Shown: positions 1 to 7,501 of the stretch, piece by piece
Position numbering within the stretch: the first letter of the stretch is position 1
Layout of the letters: every line of letters starts with the position of its first letter
DNA from: Herpetosiphonaceae bacterium
Lineage (GTDB): Bacteria; Chloroflexota; Chloroflexia; Chloroflexales; Herpetosiphonaceae
Reading direction: 5' to 3'
NCBI GenBank assembly: GCA_013813565.1
Contig: JACCRK010000378.1
Span: 1 to 33,436 of the forward strand
DNA length: 33,436 nucleotides
The notes under the pieces: generated by a model
Seen by the model: the letters and a program-made list of their open reading frames with translations, nothing else
Databases searched by the model: none
What the model was told of the DNA's origin: nothing
Program-made: the position numbers and the translations under genes

Positions 1-1155
1 TTTCTCCACTTTGCCCTGCCCGATATCGACTCCAGCGAGCTGGAGGAGATCCGCGAGTCGCTTGAGAGCGGCTGGATCACCACCGGGCCGAAGGTTCGCC
101 AGTTCGAGGCCGCGTTTGCCGCCGCCGTCGGGGCCAAGCACGCCATCGCGGTCAACTCCTGCACCGCCGCGATGCACCTCGCCCTGGAGGCCGCCGGGCT
201 GCAGCGTGGCGACGAGGTGATTACCACACCCTACACCTTTGCCGCCACCGCCGAGGTGGTGCGCTACTTCGATGCCCGGCCCGTCTTTGTCGATGTCGAC
301 CCGCTGACCTTCAATATTCGCCCCGACCTGATCGAGGCGGCGATTACTGAGCGCACCAGGGCGATTATTGTGGTCGATATCGGCGGCATGCCGGTCGATC
401 TTGACCCGATTATGGAGATCGCCGAGCGCCACGGGCTGGCGGTGATTGAAGATGCCGCGCATACCTTTCCGGCGGCCTACAAGGGCCGGCCGATCGGCAG
501 CATCAGCCACGCCACCTGCTTTAGCTTCTACGCCACCAAAACCATCACCACCGGCGAGGGCGGCATGATCACCACCGACGACGATGCCTGGGCCGAGCGC
601 TGCCGAATCATGTCGCTCCACGGGATCAGCAAGGATGCCTGGAAGCGCTATACCGCCGAGGGATCTTGGTACTATGAGATTATCGCGCCAGGCTATAAGT
701 ACAATATGACCGATGTGGCCGCCGCGATGGGCGTGGCCCAGCTGCGCAAGGCCGAGCGGATGCGCGAGCGCCGCCAGGAGATCGCCCGCCGCTACCACGA
801 GGCCTTTGGCGGCATGGCCGAGCTGGAGCTGCCCTCCGACAATCCCGAGTGCCTGCACGCCTGGCACCTGTATATGCTGCGCCTGAACCTTGATCTGCTC
901 ACGATTGACCGAGCGGTCGTTGCCGAGCAGCTGAAAGCGCGGAATATCGGCGTCAGCGTCCACTTCATCCCGTTGCACCTGCACCCCTATTATCGGGAAA
1001 CCTACGGCTATGCGCCCGAGGATTTTCCGGTCTCGTATGCCGAGTACCAGCGCGAGATCTCGCTGCCCATCTACTCCAAAATGAGCGATCAGGATGTCTC
1101 CGATGTTATCGAGGCGGTAACGGGGATTGTGGCGAGTCATCGACAGCGACGCTAA
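1..1155 (+). CDS. DegT/DnrJ/EryC1-family sugar aminotransferase, 5' end cut by window
   Basis: This is a PLP enzyme that aminates a keto group on a nucleotide-activated sugar, usually with glutamate as donor. The reading frame is open from base 1 (F-L-H-F-A-L-P-D-I) and gives 384 visible residues. The family normally starts a few residues before the LPDI-like stretch, so only the start codon and a handful of residues are missing. SGWITTGPKVRQFE lies near the N-terminus. VIEDAAHTF supplies the Asp that contacts the PLP nitrogen. SFYATKTITTGEGG carries the Schiff-base lysine, about visible residue 180. The next gene starts 46 bases downstream on the same strand and the run continues with glycan genes. 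A role in making an amino sugar for surface polysaccharide or protein glycosylation therefore fits. The exact sugar substrate cannot be read from the sequence. Confidence 0.93.
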   Translation, partial: FLHFALPDIDSSELEEIRESLESGWITTGPKVRQFEAAFAAAVGAKHAIAVNSCTAAMHLALEAAGLQRGDEVITTPYTFAATAEVVRYFDARPVFVDVDPLTFNIRPDLIEAAITERTRAIIVVDIGGMPVDLDPIMEIAERHGLAVIEDAAHTFPAAYKGRPIGSISHATCFSFYATKTITTGEGGMITTDDDAWAERCRIMSLHGISKDAWKRYTAEGSWYYEIIAPGYKYNMTDVAAAMGVAQLRKAERMRERRQEIARRYHEAFGGMAELELPSDNPECLHAWHLYMLRLNLDLLTIDRAVVAEQLKARNIGVSVHFIPLHLHPYYRETYGYAPEDFPVSYAEYQREISLPIYSKMSDQDVSDVIEAVTGIVASHRQRR

Positions 1156-1201
1156 TGTGATGGCTCAGCTGGGGGTGCTATGGATGTGAGCGAGGATAAC
1201 A

Positions 1202-1768
1202 ATGCGGAATGAGGCACTACGGCAACTCAACTATTTGTGCTATGAACTGGGTTTGATTGTCAACAAACGCTGGTGGCGCTGGCTGACCTGCTGGTTCGGC
1301 GGCGGCGCTGGCGTTATCGTTTCCTATCGACTTGATCGCTGTCTGTATCTTGTCTTTGGCAAGAGCTGGTCGATAGTGCGCCTCGCGTTCTTCCCCTTGT
1401 TTCTCTTCCTCCGCCTCATCAGCGCCAATCATGAAATCCACTTCCGCGCTGAGATTGGGCAGGGCTTAAAGATCCTGCATCCAGGCTTAGGCCTGGTTAT
1501 CTCGGCATATGCCATTATTGGTGATCATTTGACCCTCACGGGAGGCAATTGCATTGGTGGACGTAAGGGCCTCAAGCGCGGCAATCTAGTGCTTGGGAAT
1601 CATGTCTCTCTTGGCGCGAATGCAGTGATCCTTGGCCCGGTTCGGATCGGTGATCGGACTGAGATTGGTGCTGGCGCTGTGGTGGTACATGATTTTCCCG
1701 GCCACGGCGTTCTGGCCGGCGTACCGGCCAAAGCTCTTCGCTTGAACGACCAGGAGGGTGATCTTTGA
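1202..1768 (+). CDS. Serine-acetyltransferase-like hexapeptide (left-handed beta-helix) acetyltransferase
   Basis: This 188-residue protein is likely an acetyl-CoA-dependent O- or N-acetyltransferase acting on a sugar. The N-terminal half is helical with a hydrophobic, aromatic-rich part (VNKRWWRWLTCWFG, then FFPLFLFLRLI). The C-terminal half has hexapeptide-type turns: IHFRAEIGQGLKILHPGLG, TLTGGNCIGGRKG, LVLGNHVSLGANAVILGPV, and the usual end AGVPAKALR. The EIH and LHPG positions resemble the Asp/His catalytic region of CysE, but genomic context points to polysaccharide rather than cysteine synthesis. Start ATG 1202 follows gcgagga by five bases. The last bases overlap the TTG start of the next gene. 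Compared with PglD it lacks a Rossmann-like N-terminus, so it is not a simple orthologue. The acceptor is unknown. Confidence 0.85.
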   Translation: MRNEALRQLNYLCYELGLIVNKRWWRWLTCWFGGGAGVIVSYRLDRCLYLVFGKSWSIVRLAFFPLFLFLRLISANHEIHFRAEIGQGLKILHPGLGLVISAYAIIGDHLTLTGGNCIGGRKGLKRGNLVLGNHVSLGANAVILGPVRIGDRTEIGAGAVVVHDFPGHGVLAGVPAKALRLNDQEGDL

Positions 1769-2349
1769 AACGGGCTGTTGACCTTATCGGCGCCGCGCTT
1801 GGGCTTGGTGTGCTCTCGCCGATCTTGCTTGGTGTTGCGCTGGCTATCAAGCTCAGCAGCCCGGGGCCGGTTTTTTACCGTGCGACCAGGGTTGGCCGGG
1901 GTGGCACGCCGTTTCGGCTGTATAAGTTCCGCAGCATGGTGGTGGATGCCGATCGGCGGGGGCCGGCGATCACGGCCGGCGGCGATCCACGGGTGACGCC
2001 GATCGGGCGCTGGCTGCGCCGTACCAAAGTTGATGAGCTGCCGCAGCTGCTCAACGTGCTGGCTGGGGAGATGAGCCTGGTCGGCCCGCGCCCGGAAGAC
2101 CCGCGCTACGTGGCGCTCTATGATGATGACCAGCGGCGCATCCTGACGGTCCGGCCAGGAATTACCAGCGCGGCCTCGCTGGCGTACCGTCACGAAGAAG
2201 CTCTTTTAAGCGGGCCGGACTGGGAGCGGACCTACCGCACCACGATTATGCCCCAGAAACTGGCTATTGACCTCGCGTATGTTGAAAAACAATCGCTATG
2301 GGAGGACTTTCGTATTATACTATTCACCATCGTTGCTATGGCGAAGTAG
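1765..2349 (+). CDS. Bacterial sugar transferase (polyprenyl-phosphate phosphoglycosyl transferase, PglC/WcaJ C-domain type)
   Basis: This small 194-residue monotopic membrane enzyme moves a sugar-1-phosphate from a UDP-sugar to undecaprenyl phosphate, the first membrane step of glycan assembly. It has only the core domain: a hydrophobic re-entrant helix at residues 5-30, then LYKFRSM, the metal/catalytic pair D90-E91 in TKVDELPQLLNVL, and GEMSLVGPRPE near residues 101-111. The start is TTG at 1765, overlapping the previous stop by four bases (ttga) with aggagg seven bases upstream. ATG starts in frame are absent here, so translational coupling is likely. The N-terminal four-helix part of WcaJ/WbaP-type enzymes is missing. 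It is followed 29 bases later by a FlaA1/CapD-type dehydratase. The sugar is not predictable from sequence, but an acetylated amino sugar fits the neighbours. Confidence 0.94.
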   Translation: MKRAVDLIGAALGLGVLSPILLGVALAIKLSSPGPVFYRATRVGRGGTPFRLYKFRSMVVDADRRGPAITAGGDPRVTPIGRWLRRTKVDELPQLLNVLAGEMSLVGPRPEDPRYVALYDDDQRRILTVRPGITSAASLAYRHEEALLSGPDWERTYRTTIMPQKLAIDLAYVEKQSLWEDFRIILFTIVAMAK

Positions 2350-2378
2350 TTATGTCTACATAGCGAGAGGAGGAACGC

Positions 2379-4367
2379 TTGGTTGAGAGAACATTTGCGT
2401 TTTTGTTACGGCTGCGCAATCGACATTTTTTCCTGATGGATATTGTAATTTTTTTGATCACCCCGGTAATGGCGCTGTCCCTGCGCCTGGATGGAATCTC
2501 CGCTATTTCCCCCTTCATGCCATCGCTGCTCATCATCATGATCGTCTTTTCGATCATCAAGGTGTTCTTTTTCTACCGCGGCGATATCTACACCCACTAC
2601 TGGCGCTACGCCAGCGTCGGTGAGCTTTCCTGGCTGATCATTGCCTGGATGGGCGCCATTGCCACCCAGACGCTGATCTTTGTCGGGATAAAGTCCATCG
2701 GTCTGCTCGCCCCGACTTTTCCGCTATCGGTGCCTTTGATCGATGGCCTGCTTGGGCTTCCGCTGGTCTGCTTAGGCCGCTACAGCGTCCGGCTTGCTGA
2801 TCGCGGGACTGCCCGCGTCCGCGATGACAAGAGTCACAAGCGGGTGCTGGTGATTGGTGCCGGCGCTGCGGGAGTTATGATCGTTAAAGAGATGCAGCAT
2901 CAATTGCATCTCTGTCTTGAGCCGGTCGGCTTTGTCGACGACGATGTTCAGAAACACGGATCCCGGATCTGTGGGCTACCAGTTCTGGGCGGCCGAGAGC
3001 GCATTCCAGGCGTATTTGAAGCGCTGAATGTCAGGCAGGTGCTGATTGCGATGCCCAGCATCTCGGGCAAAATCATCCGCGAGATTGTCAGCATCTGTGC
3101 GCAGGCTGGCATTCAGGCGAAGATCATTCCTGGCATGTATGAGGTGCTGGATAATCGGGTCAGCATCAACCAGATCCGCAACGTGCAGATCGAAGACCTG
3201 CTGCGCCGCGAGCCGGTTCAGACCGACGGAGCCATGGTCGAAGCGCTGGTCAGTGGCAAGCGGGTCCTGATCACCGGCGGCGGCGGATCGATCGGGAGCG
3301 AGCTGTGCCGGCAGCTGCTGCGCTGTCAGCCAAGCGAGCTCATTGTGCTCGGGCACGGTGAGAACAGCGTCTTTGAGACCCAGAATGAACTGCGTCGCCT
3401 GCTGACGGCCAATAACTACCAGGCCTGCACGATCACCGGGGTGATCGCCGATATTCGCTTTCCGGAGCGCATGCAGGCCATCTTTGAAGACTATCGTCCG
3501 GAGCTGGTCTTTCACGCTGCGGCGCACAAGCATGTTCCGCTGATGGAGATGAATCCCGGCGAGGCCATCACCAACAATATTATGGGCACCCACAACCTGC
3601 TGAACGCCGCGCTGGCCACCGGCGTCGAGCGCTTTGTGATGATCTCCAGCGACAAGGCGGTCAATCCGACCAGCGTGATGGGCGCGGCCAAGCGCGTTTC
3701 CGAGTACCTGGTTCACCGCGCCGCCAAAAACAGCGGCAAACCGTACGTGGCGGTGCGCTTTGGCAATGTGCTGGGCAGCCGCGGCAGCGTCGTGCTGACA
3801 TTCAAGCAGCAGATTGCCCGCGGCGGACCGCTGACGATCACCGACCCGAATATGACCCGCTTTTTTATGACTATCCCCGAAGCCGTCCAGCTGGTGCTCC
3901 AGGCGGCGGTGCTTGGCCACGGGGGCGAGGTGTTTATGCTCGACATGGGCGAGCCGATCAAAATCGTTGACCTGGCCCGCGATATGATCAAGCTTTCGGG
4001 CCTTGAGCTTGGGCATGACATCGATATTGCCTACACCGGCCTCAGACCTGGTGAAAAGATGTATGAGGAGCTGTTTTTGCCCAATGAGTCGTATGTGAGA
4101 ACCCGGCATGAGAAGATTTTCATCGCGAGCAACGCCACCAACTTTATTCCCCATAATCTCGATAACGAGCTGGCCTTGTTGGCCCAACTGGCCTCTAGCA
4201 ATAACAAAGCGGCCATTCTGGCAGTCCTTAAGTCCCTGGTTCCAGAATTCCAGTCGGACGATCTGAAATCGCTGCCTGGTGCGTCTGTCCATGCCGAAGC
4301 GAATGCTGCGCGTGCGCTCCAAACAACGAACGAACGACTGTTACGAACACGGCTTAATCAAAGGTAA
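2379..4367 (+). CDS. Membrane NDP-sugar 4,6-dehydratase, FlaA1/CapD/PglF/WbpM family
   Basis: This 662-residue enzyme likely converts UDP-GlcNAc to a 4-keto-6-deoxy sugar, the step before a DegT aminotransferase acts. Four hydrophobic segments lie at about residues 17-36, 48-66, 84-104 and 116-132. A first nucleotide-binding fold follows (VLVIGAGAAGVMI, about 156-168), then the SDR catalytic fold starting VLITGGGGSIGSEL (about 296-309). The active site reads SSDKAVNPTSVMGAAKR: the Lys is K438 and the usual SDR tyrosine is Met434, the known hallmark of this family. The start is TTG at 2379 with agaggagga four bases upstream. The first in-frame ATG (2436) has no comparable site and would cut into the first helix. 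This is the last gene of the run. A strong stem-loop follows 24 bases after the stop. Confidence 0.94.
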   Translation: MVERTFAFLLRLRNRHFFLMDIVIFLITPVMALSLRLDGISAISPFMPSLLIIMIVFSIIKVFFFYRGDIYTHYWRYASVGELSWLIIAWMGAIATQTLIFVGIKSIGLLAPTFPLSVPLIDGLLGLPLVCLGRYSVRLADRGTARVRDDKSHKRVLVIGAGAAGVMIVKEMQHQLHLCLEPVGFVDDDVQKHGSRICGLPVLGGRERIPGVFEALNVRQVLIAMPSISGKIIREIVSICAQAGIQAKIIPGMYEVLDNRVSINQIRNVQIEDLLRREPVQTDGAMVEALVSGKRVLITGGGGSIGSELCRQLLRCQPSELIVLGHGENSVFETQNELRRLLTANNYQACTITGVIADIRFPERMQAIFEDYRPELVFHAAAHKHVPLMEMNPGEAITNNIMGTHNLLNAALATGVERFVMISSDKAVNPTSVMGAAKRVSEYLVHRAAKNSGKPYVAVRFGNVLGSRGSVVLTFKQQIARGGPLTITDPNMTRFFMTIPEAVQLVLQAAVLGHGGEVFMLDMGEPIKIVDLARDMIKLSGLELGHDIDIAYTGLRPGEKMYEELFLPNESYVRTRHEKIFIASNATNFIPHNLDNELALLAQLASSNNKAAILAVLKSLVPEFQSDDLKSLPGASVHAEANAARALQTTNERLLRTRLNQR

Positions 4368-4391
4368 TGATAGCGGCGCTGGGGCCATGGC

Positions 4392-4443
4392 AAATGCCAG
4401 CAAGGGAATGGCAGGAGTTTCCGCCATCCCCTTGCTGGCATTT
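4392..4443. terminator. Stem-loop between convergent genes, probable bidirectional terminator
   Basis: Arms 4392-4412 and 4423-4443 pair over 21 bases with a single mismatch around a 10-base loop. The structure starts 24 bases after the dehydratase stop and ends four bases from the HMG-CoA reductase stop on the other strand. It lacks a clear T-run on either side, so termination may rely on stem strength or on Rho. Confidence 0.7.
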
Positions 4444-4447
4444 GGCG

Positions 4448-5992
4448 TCAGCGATTGCGGCCGTACTGCTCGTGGCTGGAGACCCAGTCGGACGACGAGA
4501 TTGCCGAGGCCAGCGAGATCTCGCCGGCCAGCGCAACGGCGGCGATGATCTCGGCCAGCTTCTGGACCTTGTTCATGCCGGAACAGCCCAGCAGATCCAG
4601 GCATTCGCGCTGGGTGGCCAGGCTGGTGCCGCCGCCGTAGGTCGCCACGATCAGCGACGGGATGGTCAGGGAGAGATACAGGTCGCGCTCCGGCGTCACC
4701 TCGGCGTAGAGCACGCCGGCCGACGACTCGGCGACGTTGGCGACATCCTGGCCGGTGGCGATAAACATCGCCGTGATGCCGTTGGCCGAGTGCAGGCCGT
4801 TGTTGTTGACCCCCGACATAAACCCGCCGATAGTCGCCACGCCGTAGTGGTAGGCCAGGCTTTCCGGATCGACGCGCATGTTCTCGATCAGCACGTTGCG
4901 CGGGACAATCACCTCGGCGGTGACGCGCTTGCCACGGGTGCGCATGATATTGACCTGCGAGGCCTTTTTGTCGGTGGCGAAGTTCGACTCCAGGTAGAAA
5001 TGCTTGACCCCAGGATAGTTGTCGAGGATCCAGGAGCAGGCGGCGAAGGTGGCTCGGCCAACCATATTCTGGCCGGCGGCGTCGCCGGTGGAGAAGTTGA
5101 AGCGCATAAAGACAAACTTGTTGGAGAGGTAGGGGTCGATATACTGGAGCTTGGCGATCCGCGAGGTCGTCTCGGCCTCCTCGCGAATCTTGGGCAGGTT
5201 TTCCTCGACCCAGCGGACAAAGTCGCGACACTGGCGGGCGTCCTCGAAGACAAACACCGGCGCCCGCTGCATGGCATCGCCGACCACGGTGGCCTTGACC
5301 CCGCCGGACAGATTCATCACCTTGATGCCGCGGTTGTAGGAGGCGACCAGCGTACCCTCGGCGGTGGCCAGCGGGATGAGGAACTCGCCCTGGGCGTGCT
5401 CGCCGTTGACGATCAGCGGTCCGGCCAGCCCCAGCGGCACCTGGGCGACCCCGGTGAAGTGCTCGCAGTTGCCCTGGGCGATGTGCGGATCGAACGAGTA
5501 GCGGGAGACATGGTCCAGCTTGGCCCCGGTCAACTGCTCGGCGAAGGCCTGGCGCTGGCGAATGATCGCCTCGCCAAAGTCATCCTCGCTGTTGCGCGGG
5601 ATTCGCGCCAGGTCGACGCGGCCCTCGGCGATCGCGTCCTCGACCTCGAAATCCAGGGCGCCAAACTGGTTGCTGGCGAAGGCGATGCCGATGGTGTGCT
5701 TGCCCGGCGGCAGCGGCTCGACCATCGCCCTGACCAGCAGGATCGTGCCCAGCGCAAAAACGAGCGGTCGCTCCTCAGAGATGCCGTCCAGGTCGGTGAT
5801 TGTCTCGTCGCCGAGGTCGAGGCTGAGGGCTGAGCGCGGGACCGACGTTCCATTGATCGAGATGTTCTGCAACGCGGTCAGCTCGGCGTCGCTGAGGCGA
5901 TTCTTGATCGCAAACTGGACTCCGCCGGCGGTGTTCTGAAGGCTGCCGAAGGTGTACAGCTGCCTGAGGAGCATACTTGGGATGATCGCCAT
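4448..5992 (-). CDS. Hydroxymethylglutaryl-CoA reductase, class I type, with an extra N-terminal domain
   Basis: This enzyme reduces HMG-CoA to mevalonate with NAD(P)H, the committed step of the mevalonate route to isoprenoids. The 514-residue product keeps all four catalytic residues of class I enzymes: Glu212 in TAEGTLVAS, Lys342 in FATDKKASQVN, Asp416 in ATGQDVANV, and a C-terminal His507 in SSHEQYGRNR. It also has the CoA-side motif ENCEHFTG-like NCEHFTGVAQVPLGLAGPL (about 175-193). The catalytic part starts near residue 125. The first roughly 120 residues form a separate soluble domain that I do not recognise and that has no obvious membrane helix. Start ATG 5992 follows ggagga by six bases. 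No other mevalonate gene is in view. Class I HMGRs and an alternative mevalonate pathway are known from Roseiflexus-like Chloroflexota, which fits the inferred host. Confidence 0.95.
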   Translation of the reverse strand: MAIIPSMLLRQLYTFGSLQNTAGGVQFAIKNRLSDAELTALQNISINGTSVPRSALSLDLGDETITDLDGISEERPLVFALGTILLVRAMVEPLPPGKHTIGIAFASNQFGALDFEVEDAIAEGRVDLARIPRNSEDDFGEAIIRQRQAFAEQLTGAKLDHVSRYSFDPHIAQGNCEHFTGVAQVPLGLAGPLIVNGEHAQGEFLIPLATAEGTLVASYNRGIKVMNLSGGVKATVVGDAMQRAPVFVFEDARQCRDFVRWVEENLPKIREEAETTSRIAKLQYIDPYLSNKFVFMRFNFSTGDAAGQNMVGRATFAACSWILDNYPGVKHFYLESNFATDKKASQVNIMRTRGKRVTAEVIVPRNVLIENMRVDPESLAYHYGVATIGGFMSGVNNNGLHSANGITAMFIATGQDVANVAESSAGVLYAEVTPERDLYLSLTIPSLIVATYGGGTSLATQRECLDLLGCSGMNKVQKLAEIIAAVALAGEISLASAISSSDWVSSHEQYGRNR

Positions 5993-6077
5993 TACAAATC
6001 CTCCGCGTAGCTCTGGCCCGAATCAGGGTACGATGGCCAGCGATCGTAAAACTATGGTGGGTAGAATGCGCCCTGGG

Positions 6078-6107
6078 ATTATAGTATGCTCCGGCCCTGA
6101 GACGCAA
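6078..6107 (-). promoter_or_regulatory. Candidate sigma-70-type promoter for HMG-CoA reductase
   Basis: On the minus strand a perfect TATAAT (6078-6083) follows a partial -35 TTGCGT (6102-6107) with an 18-base spacer. The expected transcript start lies about 80 bases before the ATG at 5992. The -35 match is weak, so the call rests mainly on the -10 box and its position. Confidence 0.4.
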
Positions 6108-6122
6108 ACCGCATCCGCCCGG

Positions 6123-6161
6123 CGCCGGCACGCAGGTTCCGGAGATCGCAGCGTGCCGGCG
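6123..6161 (-). terminator. GC-rich stem-loop after the lactone oxidase gene
   Basis: A perfect 11-base inverted repeat (6123-6133 and 6151-6161, cgccggcacgc) with a 17-base loop begins 22 bases after the stop of the oxidase gene on the minus strand. No T-run follows. It would separate the oxidase transcript from the downstream HMG-CoA reductase promoter. Confidence 0.5.
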
Positions 6162-6183
6162 TCCTCGAAGGCCGAGGGTAGCT

Positions 6184-7491
6184 TCAGGCGCCGACGCCGA
6201 GGATGCGGCGCAGGTAGGGGTTGAGCAGCAGGCCCGCCGGGTCGAGGCTGGCGCGCACCGCCTGAAAATGCTCCCAGCGCGGGTAGAGCGGCGCCAGCTC
6301 CCGCGCGGTGAGCGAGTGCAGCTTGCCCCAGTGGGGGCGCCCGCCGTAGGAGCGCAGGATATCCTCCAGCGCGGCGAAGTACTCGTGGTAGGCCATGCCC
6401 TTGTACATGTGCGCAGCGATGTAGGCCGAGTCGCGGCCCGCCGCCGGGCTGAGGTCGATGTCGTCACCCCGCACCACCCGACACTCCAGCGGGAAGTGAA
6501 CCTGGAAGCGCCGCCGGCGGATGCAGCGATCGATCGCCTCCAGGGCCACGGCCAAGTTCTCTAGCGGGAGGCTGTACTCCATCTCCTGGAATCTGACCAG
6601 CCGCGGCGTGGCGAAGATCTTGTGGCTGTCGTTGATGTCCATGCCGCTGGAGACGAGGCTGGCGATCAGCCCACTGGCGGCCGGCGTCGCCGTCGGAAAA
6701 TGGCGACAGACCTCGCTGATCAGCCAGAGCACGCTGTTCTCCAGCACCAGCTCCTGGTAGTGGCGCAGGGTATGGCGCAGCTGGCTGTGGGCAGCCTGCT
6801 GCGAGATGTTCATGCGTTTGGTCATGACTTTGTCGGTGTGGGGCAGCCAGTAGAACTCGAAGTTGCGGTTGGCGGCGGTGTTGTGACCCAGCTGCTCCAG
6901 GCAAAGGCCCAGGTTTTCGCGTCGCCAGACATACTCCAGGCGGTAGGCCGGTACCAGGCGCAGGGTAACGCTGGCGATGATGCCCAGCGCCCCCAGCGAC
7001 ACCTGGGCGGCGCGCAGAATCTCCGGGCGCTCGTGCTCTGAGCAGACCAGCACCTCGCCCTGGCCGGTCACCAGGGTCATCCCGATCACCTGGGTCGAGA
7101 TGCTGCCCAGGGTCAGGCCGGTGCCGTGGGTGCCGGTGCTGATCGCGCCGGCGATCGACTGAGCGTCGATGTCGCCGAGGTTCTCCTGGGCCAGCCCGTG
7201 GCGGCTGAGCAGCGTGCCCAGCGCCTTGATTTTCGTGCCGCCGCGGACGGTGGCGGTGCCGGCCGCCACATCGATCTGCTCCAGTCCAGAGTAGTGGTCC
7301 AGGCTGATCAGCACGCCGTCGGTGGCGACCAGCGGCGTGAAGGAGTGGCCCGATCCAACCACCCGCAGGCCGCGCCCCTGCTGGCGGCACTCGTTGACGA
7401 TGGCGACGATCTCGTCCAGGCTTTGCGGGTAGCGGATGACCATCGGCTGGCAGGTGACGGACGCGGACCAGTTGCTCCACTGCATCGGCAT
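6184..7491 (-). CDS. FAD-dependent sugar-1,4-lactone oxidase (D-arabinono/L-gulono-lactone oxidase family)
   Basis: This 435-residue flavoenzyme of the vanillyl-alcohol-oxidase fold would oxidise an aldonolactone or alditol, passing electrons to O2 or another acceptor. The N-terminal FAD domain shows VVGSGHSFTPL, where His49 matches the histidine that carries covalent FAD in this family. It also shows GAISTGTHGTGLTLGSIS and SLGALGIIASVTLRL. The C-terminal ALO domain ends with YGGRPHWGKLH and LDPAGLLLNPYLRRILG, typical of the family. I chose ATG 7491 because aaggag sits seven bases upstream; that ribosome site overlaps the stop codon of the preceding PLP-enzyme gene. Longer in-frame starts upstream lie inside that gene. 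The ten-base gap suggests one transcript and coupled translation. The true substrate is unknown, since family members range from ascorbate-type lactones to xylitol. Confidence 0.93.
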   Translation of the reverse strand: MPMQWSNWSASVTCQPMVIRYPQSLDEIVAIVNECRQQGRGLRVVGSGHSFTPLVATDGVLISLDHYSGLEQIDVAAGTATVRGGTKIKALGTLLSRHGLAQENLGDIDAQSIAGAISTGTHGTGLTLGSISTQVIGMTLVTGQGEVLVCSEHERPEILRAAQVSLGALGIIASVTLRLVPAYRLEYVWRRENLGLCLEQLGHNTAANRNFEFYWLPHTDKVMTKRMNISQQAAHSQLRHTLRHYQELVLENSVLWLISEVCRHFPTATPAASGLIASLVSSGMDINDSHKIFATPRLVRFQEMEYSLPLENLAVALEAIDRCIRRRRFQVHFPLECRVVRGDDIDLSPAAGRDSAYIAAHMYKGMAYHEYFAALEDILRSYGGRPHWGKLHSLTARELAPLYPRWEHFQAVRASLDPAGLLLNPYLRRILGVGA

Positions 7492-7501
7492 CGAACGCTC
7501 C

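Noticed and set aside
2976-4322. A 448-codon minus-strand frame over the dehydratase gene
   Set aside because: It is a shadow of a gene with intact SDR motifs; the translated product is low-complexity His/Ala/Asp-rich with no motif.
4367-5833. A 488-codon plus-strand frame over HMG-CoA reductase
   Set aside because: It is antisense to a gene with all four catalytic residues in place; its product is Gly/Asp/Ala/Val-rich with no motif and no ribosome site.
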